Assembly: GCA_964613695.1 (NCBI GenBank)
Contig: CAZTIR010000003.1
Span: 1-58,167 of the forward strand
Length of the DNA stretch: 58,167 nucleotides
Reading direction: 5' to 3'
Origin: Pyrolobus sp964613695
Lineage (GTDB): Archaea > Thermoproteota > Thermoprotei_A > Sulfolobales > Pyrodictiaceae
Part shown: positions 1-7,112 of the stretch, one piece after another
Position numbering within the stretch: position 1 is the first letter of the stretch
Layout: the number at the start of each line of letters is the position of its first letter
Position numbers and translations under genes: made by a program
The notes under the pieces: model-generated
Databases searched by the model: none
The model's input: the letters and a program-made list of their open reading frames with translations, nothing else
Told to the model about the DNA's origin: nothing

Positions 1-189
1 CAGCACACCCCTCCAGCCTAGCTGCGGCTCCCCCCTCACCACGAGCCTCGTCTCACTAGACTCCTCTAGCTCAACTACAACATCCACCAGAGGCTCCGAG
101 CTTAGCGCCACAAGCACCGGGTTATGCCGGCCCCTGAGCTGCACACCCATGAGCGGTATAGGCAGCCTATACGAGCGCTTGAACACCAC
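1..189 (-). CDS. partial hypothetical protein (3' end beyond window)
   Basis: An open minus-strand frame of 63 codons runs from a GTG at 189-187 off the left edge with no stop. A purine-rich GGAGGG lies about 10 bases upstream of the GTG, and the frame begins 35 bases after the stop of the Memo-family gene, so it looks like the last visible gene of the same operon. The visible N-terminus (MVFKRSYRLPIPLMGV...) is followed by a Val/Leu/Glu-rich stretch of predicted beta strands. I do not recognise the family, and too little is visible to assign a role. Confidence 0.5.
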   Translation of the reverse strand, partial: MVFKRSYRLPIPLMGVQLRGRHNPVLVALSSEPLVDVVVELEESSETRLVVRGEPQLGWRGVL

Positions 190-224
190 AAGCCACCAGC
201 CCTCCTTGGGGCTGCCTAGACGAG

Positions 225-1091
225 CTAGTAGACTCGCATCGACGCGTAGCCGACGACGCTACTAGTATCTCCGGTTATGTCTCCGCTCGTCGCGTAGGCT
301 AGCAGCTCAGCCCTCCTGCCACCCTTCCGCCTAGAGTACACGATGAGCGTTGCTACGGCGCCGGGGCCGCACATCGTCGAGCCCATCTTCTCCACTACGT
401 CGTATATGCATCGATAGTCGAGGCTCATAACACAATCTATTATCTTCTTGTCATGCTCCCTCGCCACGCTCAGAGGCTGGTAGTGGGTGAGGTTCGTCGT
501 AGCTATAACTACAGCTCTTCTCCCGGTAGCCTCTAGGGCCGATGCAAGAGCTGATCCCAGATCCTCGGCTATCCTTGCATCCTGGTCCCAGAGCACAACC
601 GGCACTATCCTCACATCGGTCCCGTACAGGTATGCTATGAAGGGTAGCTGCACCTCGATACTGTGCTCGAAAAGATGAGCCTTCATATCGAGCTCCGCGT
701 AGCTACTCTCCCTTACAATCTTCTCAGCAAGCTCCCCATCAACCTCCAGGACGCCAAGAGGTGTCTCCCACCTGCTAGGAGGCGAGACGGCGACCTTCGC
801 TCCAAGCCCCGTGTGGTTAGGGCCTATTACAATGATTGTCTCTGGCCTACCCTCTAGCCTCATACGCGCATACGCGTGGGCCGCAACGGGCCCGCTATAG
901 TTTAGAGCCGCGTGTGGGACTATGAAGCCGATGCTAGGCTCTACCCCTCCAGCTTCCTCGGGGAGCCTGCCAGGTCCTAATCGATGAGTAAAGCACCACT
1001 CCAGCTGCGCCCGTAGAGCGTCGGGATCGCGCTCGTAGAAGAGTCCGGCTACGGCTGGCTTCCTAACCAGCGTTTGCAACGCGTGCACCAT
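225..1091 (-). CDS. Memo-family (AmmeMemoRadiSam MEMO1-like) protein
   Basis: A 288-residue Memo-family protein (Pfam Memo type), structurally related to class III extradiol dioxygenases. Family motifs are visible in order: RKPAVAGLFY at residues 10-19, FIVPHAALNYSG around 56-67, GPNHTG at 90-95, EHSIEVQLPF at 142-151, TTNLTHY at 198-204 and STMCGPG near 241. His60, His93, His203 and Cys241 match the metal-binding positions known from human MEMO1; the role in archaea is not settled. The first ATG overlaps the upstream methylthiotransferase gene by 29 bases, so a slightly later start is possible. Family identity is confident and biochemical function is not. Confidence 0.9.
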   Translation of the reverse strand: MVHALQTLVRKPAVAGLFYERDPDALRAQLEWCFTHRLGPGRLPEEAGGVEPSIGFIVPHAALNYSGPVAAHAYARMRLEGRPETIIVIGPNHTGLGAKVAVSPPSRWETPLGVLEVDGELAEKIVRESSYAELDMKAHLFEHSIEVQLPFIAYLYGTDVRIVPVVLWDQDARIAEDLGSALASALEATGRRAVVIATTNLTHYQPLSVAREHDKKIIDCVMSLDYRCIYDVVEKMGSTMCGPGAVATLIVYSRRKGGRRAELLAYATSGDITGDTSSVVGYASMRVY

Positions 1092-2427
1092 GGGGTAGGG
1101 GCTTTCGAGGAGTGTAAGCGCCTATCGGCACTGCTCTCAAGTCATACCACGTTGCCCCAACAATCTCCACATCCACGACGCCGCCCAGCCTAGCTGCGCC
1201 GGGCGGCAGCACGACTTGCGTATAGTTATACAGCCTGGCTACCACGGTGCCATCCTCGCCCTCCTCCGTGGCAACCGCTAGAGCCCTGCTTCCAACATAC
1301 CTGGCGTGTATAGAGTACCCGATCTCCTCTATCAGCTTCTGCAGCCTTCTACTCCTCTCCTTCTTCACAGGGTCGGGCACCTGCGGAAGCCTCGCTGAGA
1401 GCGTGCGAGGCCTAGGGGTATACTGGGCGAGGTGGACACGCTCAAACATGAGCTCCTTAACGAGCGCCACTGTAGCCTCGAAAGCCTCCTCATCCTCGCC
1501 AGGGTGCCCAACAATGATGTCAGTCGCTATTGTGACCCCGGGTAGCTTCAACCTAGCCTCCCTCACCATACTCTTGTACTCGTCGACAGTGTAGCGCCTC
1601 CTCATAAGCCTCAATACTCTATCGTCGCCGGACTGGACTGGTATGTGCAGGAACTTGTAGACACACGGGTGGCTCATCGCTTCGAGGAGCTCATCCCATA
1701 TGGGCATGGCTTGATCGGGGCTCATCATACCCACTCTGAGGAAGCCTTTGCATCCCCCGCTATCCTCTAGCAGAGCAGCAACCCTCTCCACCAGCTCTGG
1801 CAGCGCGCGGCGACCATAGAGGTCTACCCCGTAGGTCGCCAGATCCTGCCCAGCCAGCCTAACCTCGACGACACCCCTATCCAGCAGCTTACCAACATAC
1901 TCGACAATCTTCTCCAAAGGCTGGCTTCTCAACACGCGCCTAGCGTACTTGGTGATGCAGAAGGCGCAATCGCTTAGACAACCCTCCTGAGCCACAACCT
2001 CGGCTACCACCCCGCGGTGCGAGGCCACACTAGGCAGAGTCTTACGCTCCAGGGGATCTTCGCGAAGAAGCTCAACGCCCTCCTCCACGGCAATGTGGAT
2101 CCGGTGGGCATTCCCAGGCGATACCAGGATGGCGCCCGGCGCAAGCCTCTTGATGGTATAGGGCTGAGCCTTGGCCATACACCCTGCTACTATCACTCGC
2201 TTCTCGCCACCATAGTGCCTCCACACCTCGCTAATCCTCCTCTTCATACGCTGCTCTGTATCGAGCCTAACCGTGCACGTATTGATTATAATGACGTCAG
2301 CCTCCTCGGGCTTACCTACGATCACGTGCCCCCTCGATCTAAGCACAGACTCCATTACCAGGCTGTCAGCGTGGTTGAGCGCACAGCCGTAAGTCTCTAT
2401 ATACACCCTGGCCACAGCCGCATCCAT
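1063..2427 (-). CDS. MiaB/CDKAL1-like tRNA methylthiotransferase (radical SAM)
   Basis: A 454-residue methylthiotransferase. The N-terminal UPF0004 domain carries the three [4Fe-4S] cysteines (YGC at 15, TCT at 51, AGC at 82). The radical SAM domain has the CxxxCxxC motif at Cys150, Cys154 and Cys157, and a TRAM-like beta domain ends the protein (about 372-435). The archaeal family converts t6A37 to ms2t6A in tRNAs reading ANN codons (CDKAL1/e-MtaB type); that substrate is inferred from the family. The gene overlaps the downstream Memo gene by 29 bases, suggesting translational coupling. The start at 2427 gives an N-terminus a few residues before the YIETYGC motif, as expected. Confidence 0.9.
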   Translation of the reverse strand: MDAAVARVYIETYGCALNHADSLVMESVLRSRGHVIVGKPEEADVIIINTCTVRLDTEQRMKRRISEVWRHYGGEKRVIVAGCMAKAQPYTIKRLAPGAILVSPGNAHRIHIAVEEGVELLREDPLERKTLPSVASHRGVVAEVVAQEGCLSDCAFCITKYARRVLRSQPLEKIVEYVGKLLDRGVVEVRLAGQDLATYGVDLYGRRALPELVERVAALLEDSGGCKGFLRVGMMSPDQAMPIWDELLEAMSHPCVYKFLHIPVQSGDDRVLRLMRRRYTVDEYKSMVREARLKLPGVTIATDIIVGHPGEDEEAFEATVALVKELMFERVHLAQYTPRPRTLSARLPQVPDPVKKERSRRLQKLIEEIGYSIHARYVGSRALAVATEEGEDGTVVARLYNYTQVVLPPGAARLGGVVDVEIVGATWYDLRAVPIGAYTPRKPLPHGARVANAG

Positions 2428-2477
2428 TTTAAGAGTAGTAGGCCACGCACCCGGGTAATTAAGGAGGTGGCCGAGAG

Positions 2478-3587
2478 CTACGTGACTATCTTCTCCAACA
2501 TCCCTCTTTCAGCCGCCTCGCGTATCTCTATGCCGATCAACTCGCCTAGTGTCACAGGCCGCCCCAGCCAAAGGTGTATATACTGGCCGCCCCACGCCAT
2601 GACGCTATTCGTGCCCCCGCCCACGCGGAGCGCGAGATCATAAACCACTATGTCAAGCTCTGGGGTCACTATCAACTGGATCGTGAAGGGCCCTATTATA
2701 CCGGGTGGCTCGAGTTCGCGAGAGGCTTCCAGTATCTTCTCGGCCGCGGGGAACACTTTCGCAAGCATACTCTCCCTGATGGTCACGGGTATGTGCCCTA
2801 TCTCTATCAACCGCTCTGTTACAACACCCTCAAGCCTCTCCTGAATCCACGCTGGCCACCTATTGATATCATCTATGTTAGTCTGTAGGCGCCTATCGAT
2901 ACTATACAGCTCCAGCTCGTCGCGAACAACGCTGTAGAAGAAGTTCACGTTGAAATGAGCGCCATCGACAAACTCCTCTATAACCATCTCCTCTAACGAC
3001 TTGTCATCAATTATGCCCTTGCTCTTCAACTCCTCAATCCTCCTCCTGAGGTCTTCGCGATCACGCGCAACGAAGAATGCCCGCTCGACGCGCCGCCGAG
3101 CCTCGGGGAGCTTGACGAGAACAGGTTTATCGACCTCATCGATGCTCTCGTATACCCGCGGGTGTCTAAGCCCCGCCCTCTCGATCAGCCTATAGTAGTT
3201 CTTCTCGCCCCTCCTCTCCTCCCAGCGGAGTAGGCGCCGGTTCCCATAGATTGGGATCTCGAGCTTCTCCTCGATAGCGTCGTAGCCTAGGTAGACTGCG
3301 AAGCTTCTATTCGGCACTATTATAGCGTTTAGGGAGCGGAGCCTCTCCTGCACATCCTCTCTAACCATGTCAGCGTAGCGCTCTAACACTATCAACTCGT
3401 CTATAACGCGGCCCACTAGCCTCCTGTAAGGCTCTATCCTCCTCCTCTCAGCAACCGCTATGGTCCTCAACCCGGCTCTCTTAACACCCCATAGCACGTC
3501 GAGCGCGCTATGGCTTGCAACCACGGCAACGTGTATGTTGCTGGGGTCGTACTCGGCTACTATACGCCTACCATCAACAAGAGGCAT
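2478..3587 (-). CDS. purP: PurP-family ATP-grasp protein (FAICAR synthetase-like, divergent)
   Basis: At 369 residues this has the length and layout of archaeal PurP, which formylates AICAR with formate and ATP in purine synthesis. Recognisable segments are IVPNRSFAVYLGYDAIEEK, IPIYGNRRLLRWE, the ATP-grasp beta strand PVLVKLPE, IEEFVDGAHFNVNFFYS, YSIDRRLQTNID and GIIGPFTIQ. The glycine-rich ATP-grasp loop that I recall as GGRGYF in PurP is here replaced by a charged sequence (ARRRVERAFF), so nucleotide handling may differ and this could be one of the PurP paralogs of unknown activity. It is flanked by same-strand genes with 50- and 29-base gaps. Family is confident; the exact reaction is not. 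Confidence 0.75.
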   Translation of the reverse strand: MPLVDGRRIVAEYDPSNIHVAVVASHSALDVLWGVKRAGLRTIAVAERRRIEPYRRLVGRVIDELIVLERYADMVREDVQERLRSLNAIIVPNRSFAVYLGYDAIEEKLEIPIYGNRRLLRWEERRGEKNYYRLIERAGLRHPRVYESIDEVDKPVLVKLPEARRRVERAFFVARDREDLRRRIEELKSKGIIDDKSLEEMVIEEFVDGAHFNVNFFYSVVRDELELYSIDRRLQTNIDDINRWPAWIQERLEGVVTERLIEIGHIPVTIRESMLAKVFPAAEKILEASRELEPPGIIGPFTIQLIVTPELDIVVYDLALRVGGGTNSVMAWGGQYIHLWLGRPVTLGELIGIEIREAAERGMLEKIVT

Positions 3588-3616
3588 GATATGAGCCCGC
3601 TCTCCACAAGAGGGTC

Positions 3617-4390
3617 TCAGCTGGTAATTGCTCTTGCCTCCTCAAGAGACTCTATAAGCGTGCTTCTAAGCCTCTTAACAGCCCTTTCGGCAATCTCTCC
3701 CAACCCTAGTTTGCTCTCACCACCCGTCTCCGCGAACCTCGTCGCGGCCTCGAACGCTGCCTTACGCACAGCCTCCAATATTACCAAGAACCTCCTCTTC
3801 AGCGGCTCTAGTGCAGCCTCGAGAGGCTCTGCGAGAGTCTCTACAAGCTCCCATCTAACGTGGGAGGCCACAACCATTGCATACTCGAAGCCCTCTACCT
3901 GGAAGTACTCCATGTACCCGTGTGCCAGGCCGCGGAGGCCCCACACGTAGACCGAGTAATCCACAAGCCTTGCGAGCATCTCGCCCCAGCCTTCCTCCTT
4001 ATAGCTCTTGAGCTCGATGCCAAGCCGGTTAGCCACCCATTTGACCCACGATGGTATAACCCAGTCGGGTGCCATGTCAGCGCATGCTTCTACAAGCACG
4101 CGCCTCGTCTCCTCGTTGAAGAAGGCTGAGGCGGAGCGAGGCTCCACCCCCTCGGGGAGATAGCGTCTATCATGGCATCTTCTCCTAGCTCTACACTCCT
4201 CCTCGAACATGGCCCAGTTGTAGACGAGCGTGTTGAAAACCGCCCAGTGGAAGAGTATGCTGCTCACGTCGACCTCCTCGAGAAGACTCCTTACAACCTC
4301 CCGGTACTCGTCCTCAGGCAGACCAGCGACTATCATTATGAGCTTGCTGGTATGGTATGCTAAGGGGTTGTTCCAGACGCTACTACTCAC
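3617..4390 (-). CDS. hypothetical helical protein
   Basis: A 257-residue protein I do not recognise. It is predicted to be nearly all alpha-helical and rich in Trp, Tyr, Glu and Arg, with no signal peptide, membrane segment or cysteine cluster. The middle (about 65-130) has an Arg/Cys-rich patch and a Trp-rich segment (DWVIPSWVKW), and the last 70 residues form amphipathic helices. It lies 29 bases upstream of the PurP-like gene on the same strand and is probably co-transcribed with it. Codon use resembles its neighbours. No function can be assigned. Confidence 0.7.
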   Translation of the reverse strand: MSSSVWNNPLAYHTSKLIMIVAGLPEDEYREVVRSLLEEVDVSSILFHWAVFNTLVYNWAMFEEECRARRRCHDRRYLPEGVEPRSASAFFNEETRRVLVEACADMAPDWVIPSWVKWVANRLGIELKSYKEEGWGEMLARLVDYSVYVWGLRGLAHGYMEYFQVEGFEYAMVVASHVRWELVETLAEPLEAALEPLKRRFLVILEAVRKAAFEAATRFAETGGESKLGLGEIAERAVKRLRSTLIESLEEARAITS

Positions 4391-4456
4391 AGAGATTCAC
4401 CCTTACCGGCTCAATCAATCCTAGTAGACCGGGTGGAGTGGTATCACTCCTCCGGG

Positions 4457-5035
4457 TTATATGGGCGACAGCTCCTCGAGCTTCTCCAACACGAACTCCG
4501 GGTCGTAGCTCCGCGTGTATACCCTACAACCATCCTTATCCACGAGAGGCTCTCTACAAAGGTTACCCGCTATCCTCGAAGCCTCGTACAGCAACGCCTC
4601 CTGCTCTGGAGTCTCGGGGCCACACCCGCGCTGCCTATAGTAATGCTCGAGGGCTTGCTCGAAACCCATACACCGATAGACTATGTTGAACAACGTGATT
4701 ACCGTGCCAGTGCGGCCGCAGCCGCCGTAGCACGAGACTATTACAGCACGTCCCAGTACCACGAGCCTAGCTAGAGTCCTCACAGCCTCTATTATATGTC
4801 CCAGCGGGTTCACAGTGCGGTCTTGGACGGGTAGGTGGTATAGCTGGTAACGACCCCTCCTAGCCTCCGCCACTATCTCGTCGTGCGCGTCACACTCCCA
4901 ACTCTCGTAGAGGGTGATGATAGCATCCGCATTATACTTCTCGACGAGCTCTTGGATACAGTTGCAGCCCGTGCCTATAACCAGACTCCTCCCTTTACAG
5001 AGGCTCTCAACGTAGATCTTATCACAATGGTTCAA
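4457..5035 (-). CDS. protein tyrosine / dual-specificity phosphatase
   Basis: A 192-residue cysteine phosphatase. The P-loop CX5R signature is visible as SCYGGCGRTG (Cys102 nucleophile, Arg108), followed by the helix TVITLFNIVYR. An upstream PVQDRT segment supplies a plausible general-acid Asp72, about 30 residues before the cysteine as in dual-specificity phosphatases. The usual His before the catalytic Cys is Ser here. The extra cysteines in the N-terminal third (C4, C13, C24, C26) are unusual. It removes phosphate from phosphotyrosine or phosphoserine/threonine proteins; targets are unknown. It diverges from the L15e gene. Confidence 0.85.
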   Translation of the reverse strand: MNHCDKIYVESLCKGRSLVIGTGCNCIQELVEKYNADAIITLYESWECDAHDEIVAEARRGRYQLYHLPVQDRTVNPLGHIIEAVRTLARLVVLGRAVIVSCYGGCGRTGTVITLFNIVYRCMGFEQALEHYYRQRGCGPETPEQEALLYEASRIAGNLCREPLVDKDGCRVYTRSYDPEFVLEKLEELSPI

Positions 5036-5070
5036 AACAGCACCCTAGAGTATGTTGCAGCTTCGCAACT

Positions 5071-5080
5071 AGCTTTAAGA
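5071..5080 (+). promoter_or_regulatory. TATA box for L15e gene
   Basis: The sequence agctttaaga fits a crenarchaeal TATA element and lies about 35 bases before the GTG start at 5111, predicting a transcript start near 5100 and a very short leader. Position and composition only; not measured. Confidence 0.45.
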
Positions 5081-5110
5081 GAGTTTAGTGGGTGAGCCCC
5101 GATGGGCTGA

Positions 5111-5797
5111 GTGAAAGTGGCGCACGGGCTATACCATTACCTACGTGAAGCCTGGAAGAGGCGCTGGGAGGACCCAGACCTAGCGAGGCTCTGGAAGGAG
5201 CGTATCATGAGATGGCGTCGCGAACCAACAGTGGTCCGCATAGAGAAGCCAACGCGGCTTGATAGGGCGAGGGCTCTCGGGTATAAGGCGAAGCCCGGCA
5301 TTATAGTCGTGCGCGTCAAGGTTAGGAAGGGTGGCTTGAACAGGCCGAGGCCGAATAAGGGTAGGAGGCCTAAGCGTATGGGCGTCTATGGTTATGCTCC
5401 AGCCAAGTCGACTAGGCTTATAGCCGAGGAGAGGGCTGCACGTAAATACCCGAACCTAGAGGTTCTCAACAGCTACTACGTTGCCGAGGACGGTGTCTAT
5501 AAGTGGTATGAGGTCATCCTAGTCGATCCTCACCATCCAGCAATATGCAAGGATCAGGAGCTAAAGTGGATATGCAGTGGCAAGCACCGTGGCAGAGTGT
5601 TCCGCGGTTTGACCAGCGCGGGTAAGAAGATGAGGGGTCTGAGAAAGAGCCGCGGCCTGAGAGGCACGATAAAGCACAAGTGGAAGAAGAAGCAGAAGGA
5701 GAGGGAGCTACGCAAGAGGCACGAGGCCAGCCGCGGCGCCCGTCTAATAGCGCCCGACGAGATAAGAGAGAAGTACCACAAAGGCGACCTGCAATAG
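5111..5797 (+). CDS. rpl15e: 50S ribosomal protein L15e
   Basis: A 228-residue, strongly basic protein matching ribosomal protein L15e throughout. Visible landmarks are LYHYLREAWKR near the N-terminus, the IEKPTRLDRARALGYKAKPG stretch, GRRPKRMGVYG, LNSYYVAEDGVYKWYEVILVDP, and SSGKHRGRVFRGLTSAGKKMRGL-type sequence before a Lys/Arg tail. It binds 23S rRNA in the large subunit and is found only in archaea and eukaryotes. The GTG at 5111 is the natural start, three residues before the conserved HGLYHYLREAW. The C-terminal tail is somewhat long for the family. It has its own promoter and a downstream T-run. Confidence 0.97.
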   Translation: MKVAHGLYHYLREAWKRRWEDPDLARLWKERIMRWRREPTVVRIEKPTRLDRARALGYKAKPGIIVVRVKVRKGGLNRPRPNKGRRPKRMGVYGYAPAKSTRLIAEERAARKYPNLEVLNSYYVAEDGVYKWYEVILVDPHHPAICKDQELKWICSGKHRGRVFRGLTSAGKKMRGLRKSRGLRGTIKHKWKKKQKERELRKRHEASRGARLIAPDEIREKYHKGDLQ

Positions 5798-5810
5798 AGG
5801 CTAGGGTGCC

Positions 5811-5820
5811 CGCTTTTTAG
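5811..5820 (+). terminator. T-run terminator after L15e
   Basis: Five consecutive T residues in cgctttttag lie 17 bases beyond the L15e stop codon, in the gap before the convergent ferredoxin gene. Archaeal transcription commonly ends at such U-tracts. Confidence 0.4.
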
Positions 5821-5833
5821 GAGGGTTTCGATG

Positions 5834-6064
5834 CTAACAGTACTCGACTTCTAGTTTTATCGCCCTCGCGTCGCACACCGCCATGCAGCCCAGGCATAGT
5901 ATGCAAGTTGCAACCTGCTTGGGTATAGTATCCCTGGCTAGCGCGTTAACAGGGCACAGGTCTACACAGAGCCAGCACCTAGTACATTTACCCTCGTCAA
6001 TAACGACTCGGCCGCATATCGTACTATCACGTCCCCTGTTCTCGCTGCTCTCCCCTATGCCCAT
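5834..6064 (-). CDS. 2[4Fe-4S] ferredoxin-like protein
   Basis: A small ferredoxin with two [4Fe-4S] binding motifs: CTRCWLCVDLCP and CILCLGCMAVCD, in the classical CxxCxxCxxxC(P) arrangement with the second proline replaced by Asp. The ATG at 6064 is preferred because GAGGTGG lies about 8 bases upstream; an earlier ATG at 6079 also exists. The gene overlaps the upstream DUF190 gene by tens of bases, so it is translationally coupled to the FluC-DUF190 operon. The N-terminal 20 residues before the first cluster lack conservation that I recognise. It likely carries electrons for an oxidoreductase encoded elsewhere. Confidence 0.85.
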   Translation of the reverse strand: MGIGESSENRGRDSTICGRVVIDEGKCTRCWLCVDLCPVNALARDTIPKQVATCILCLGCMAVCDARAIKLEVEYC

Positions 6065-6356
6065 AGAACACCACCTCAACCTCCTCGAGGGTTATTAGCC
6101 CCTCCTGTACAACCTGTTTGATCTCCTCGAGAACCTCGCGTATCCTCCTCTCCTCGTCAACCACCTCGATTACTATGGGGAGGTCTTCGGAGAAGCGTAG
6201 CAGTGAGGGGAGGTGTATGAGACTATGTGCCCCGAAGCCAGCAATAGCCCTATAGACTGTTGCGCCGCGTAGCCCTCTACGGCGGAGGAGCTCGAGGAGG
6301 TAGATGTAGAGGGCTTTACCCTTGTACCGGTCGCTTTCATCTACATATATCCGCAT
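6027..6356 (-). CDS. DUF190 family protein
   Basis: A protein of about 109 residues of the DUF190 family, small ferredoxin-like-fold proteins often encoded beside crcB/fluC. Visible family features are MRIYVDESDRYKGKALY at the N-terminus, LLRRRGLRGATVYRAIAGFG, LPIVIEVVDEERRI and the C-terminal GLITLEEVEVV. The frame is open further upstream to 6401, but the conserved MRIYV start at 6356 is preferred and falls just after the FluC stop. The role is probably to assist or regulate the fluoride channel; this is inference from gene neighbourhood known for the family. Confidence 0.85.
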   Translation of the reverse strand: MRIYVDESDRYKGKALYIYLLELLRRRGLRGATVYRAIAGFGAHSLIHLPSLLRFSEDLPIVIEVVDEERRIREVLEEIKQVVQEGLITLEEVEVVFYGHRGEQREQGT

Positions 6357-6366
6357 TCTAAGCCAC

Positions 6367-6756
6367 TTACCGGTAGAGGAGTTTTGCAAGAACCGCCCCA
6401 CCCCACACCGCTAGTAATCCTCCTACCATATTCGCGGTTATGTAGAGTAATGCTGCTACCGGCTCTGTTTCCAGTAGGGTGAAGGTCTCGTAGGAGAATG
6501 TCGAGAAGGTTGTGAAGCCGCCTGCGAAGCCCGTAGCCAGGAAGAGCCTCTGTTCCCTAGTAAAAACGCCATATGCAAGACTAGCGCTCATCACGAAGCC
6601 TAGGAAGAGGGAGCCAAGCACATTAACTATCACAGTGCCTAGAGGGAATACGCTGCTCACCCTCTCCTGAACCAAGAGCGAGAGGAGCCAACGCGCGATA
6701 GCACCTAAACCGCCGCCAATAAGCACCAGGAGCACATCTAATAACGTGAACCTCAC
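6367..6756 (-). CDS. fluC: fluoride ion channel FluC (CrcB)
   Basis: A 129-residue membrane protein with four predicted transmembrane helices, the usual FluC size. Hallmarks are GGLGAIARWLLS in helix 1, FPLGTVIVNVLGSLFLGF in helix 2, and the TTFSTFSYETF segment containing the Phe-box and the Na+/F- site region in helix 3. Dual-topology homodimers of this family export fluoride and protect the cell from fluoride toxicity. It starts at a GTG at 6756 behind a TATA element and heads an operon with DUF190 and ferredoxin genes. I looked for an upstream fluoride riboswitch on this strand and saw none. Confidence 0.95.
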   Translation of the reverse strand: MRFTLLDVLLVLIGGGLGAIARWLLSLLVQERVSSVFPLGTVIVNVLGSLFLGFVMSASLAYGVFTREQRLFLATGFAGGFTTFSTFSYETFTLLETEPVAALLYITANMVGGLLAVWGGAVLAKLLYR

Positions 6757-6810
6757 TTTGATTATCCCGCGGTGGCGGCTAGCTCTACAGCTCCCCTTTT
6801 AAACCAGTCT

Positions 6811-6818
6811 ATTTATAA
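6811..6818. promoter_or_regulatory. TATA element between fluC and sRNA region
   Basis: The sequence atttataa reads as a near-symmetrical TATA box. On the minus strand it lies about 55 bases before the fluC GTG start. On the plus strand it would place a transcript start near 6840, just before the candidate C/D box RNA at 6841-6903. Use in one or both directions cannot be decided from sequence. Confidence 0.5.
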
Positions 6819-6840
6819 CTATGGATTGCCGCGGAGCCTT

Positions 6841-6903
6841 GCCAGTGATGTGCTTAGCCGCTGCCGACGAGAAGGCGATGGGGAGAATGGTAGCCGCTGA
6901 GGC
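6841..6903 (+). ncRNA. candidate C/D box sRNA (degenerate boxes)
   Basis: The boxes read C-like GTGATGT (6845-6851), a 12-base guide, D'-like CCGA (6864-6867), a 7-base spacer, C'-like GCGATGG (6875-6881), a 15-base guide and a perfect D box CTGA (6897-6900). Overall size and order fit an archaeal methylation guide, and a TATA box sits about 28 bases upstream of the predicted start. Three of the four boxes deviate from consensus, so this is weaker than the neighbouring sRNA at 7022-7078. Confidence 0.35.
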
Positions 6904-6935
6904 CCTATAACCCTCTCCACGCTCCATGTCGCTAA

Positions 6936-7018
6936 TGGCGGCGGGGGATGTAGACACTTGCCCCCCAGGAGAGCCGGGGGAGCGATGAAGAGATTACCGC
7001 GACTTGACCCCGCCGCCA
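6936..7018 (+). ncRNA. unidentified structured RNA element
   Basis: Eleven bases at 6936-6946 (tggcggcgggg) are the exact reverse complement of 7008-7018, giving an 11-bp terminal stem around 61 bases. Inside it a second G/C-rich hairpin forms from the C-run at 6961-6966 and the G-run at 6975-6980, and the interior holds a C-box-like GCGATGA. No protein frame here looks coding. It does not match the tRNA, SRP RNA, RNase P or fluoride riboswitch layouts I know. It may be a structured RNA or part of a larger sRNA transcript; the strand is assumed from its neighbours. Confidence 0.4.
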
Positions 7019-7021
7019 CCA

Positions 7022-7078
7022 CTCGTTGATGAATGCCGAGTTCGCTGAGATGTGATGAACCCGAGATCGGCTGAGAAC
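7022..7078 (+). ncRNA. C/D box sRNA (2'-O-methylation guide)
   Basis: An almost ideal archaeal C/D box RNA: C box TTGATGA (7026-7032), 12-base guide 7033-7044, D' box CTGA (7045-7048), short spacer, C' box GTGATGA (7052-7058), 12-base guide 7059-7070, D box CTGA (7071-7074). Both guides are exactly 12 bases, the usual archaeal spacing. Such RNAs bind L7Ae, Nop5 and fibrillarin and direct ribose methylation opposite the fifth base upstream of D or D'. The D' guide is complementary to gaactcggca, which resembles a conserved 23S rRNA segment I remember; that target is inference. It ends about 35 bases before the next gene. Confidence 0.85.
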
Positions 7079-7112
7079 CTAACCCCTATACGCTAGTTAG
7101 GCTTCGTAAAGC

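Noticed and set aside
6757..6815. Fluoride riboswitch upstream of fluC
   Set aside because: The leader is too short after the TATA box and lacks the conserved pseudoknot sequences I know.
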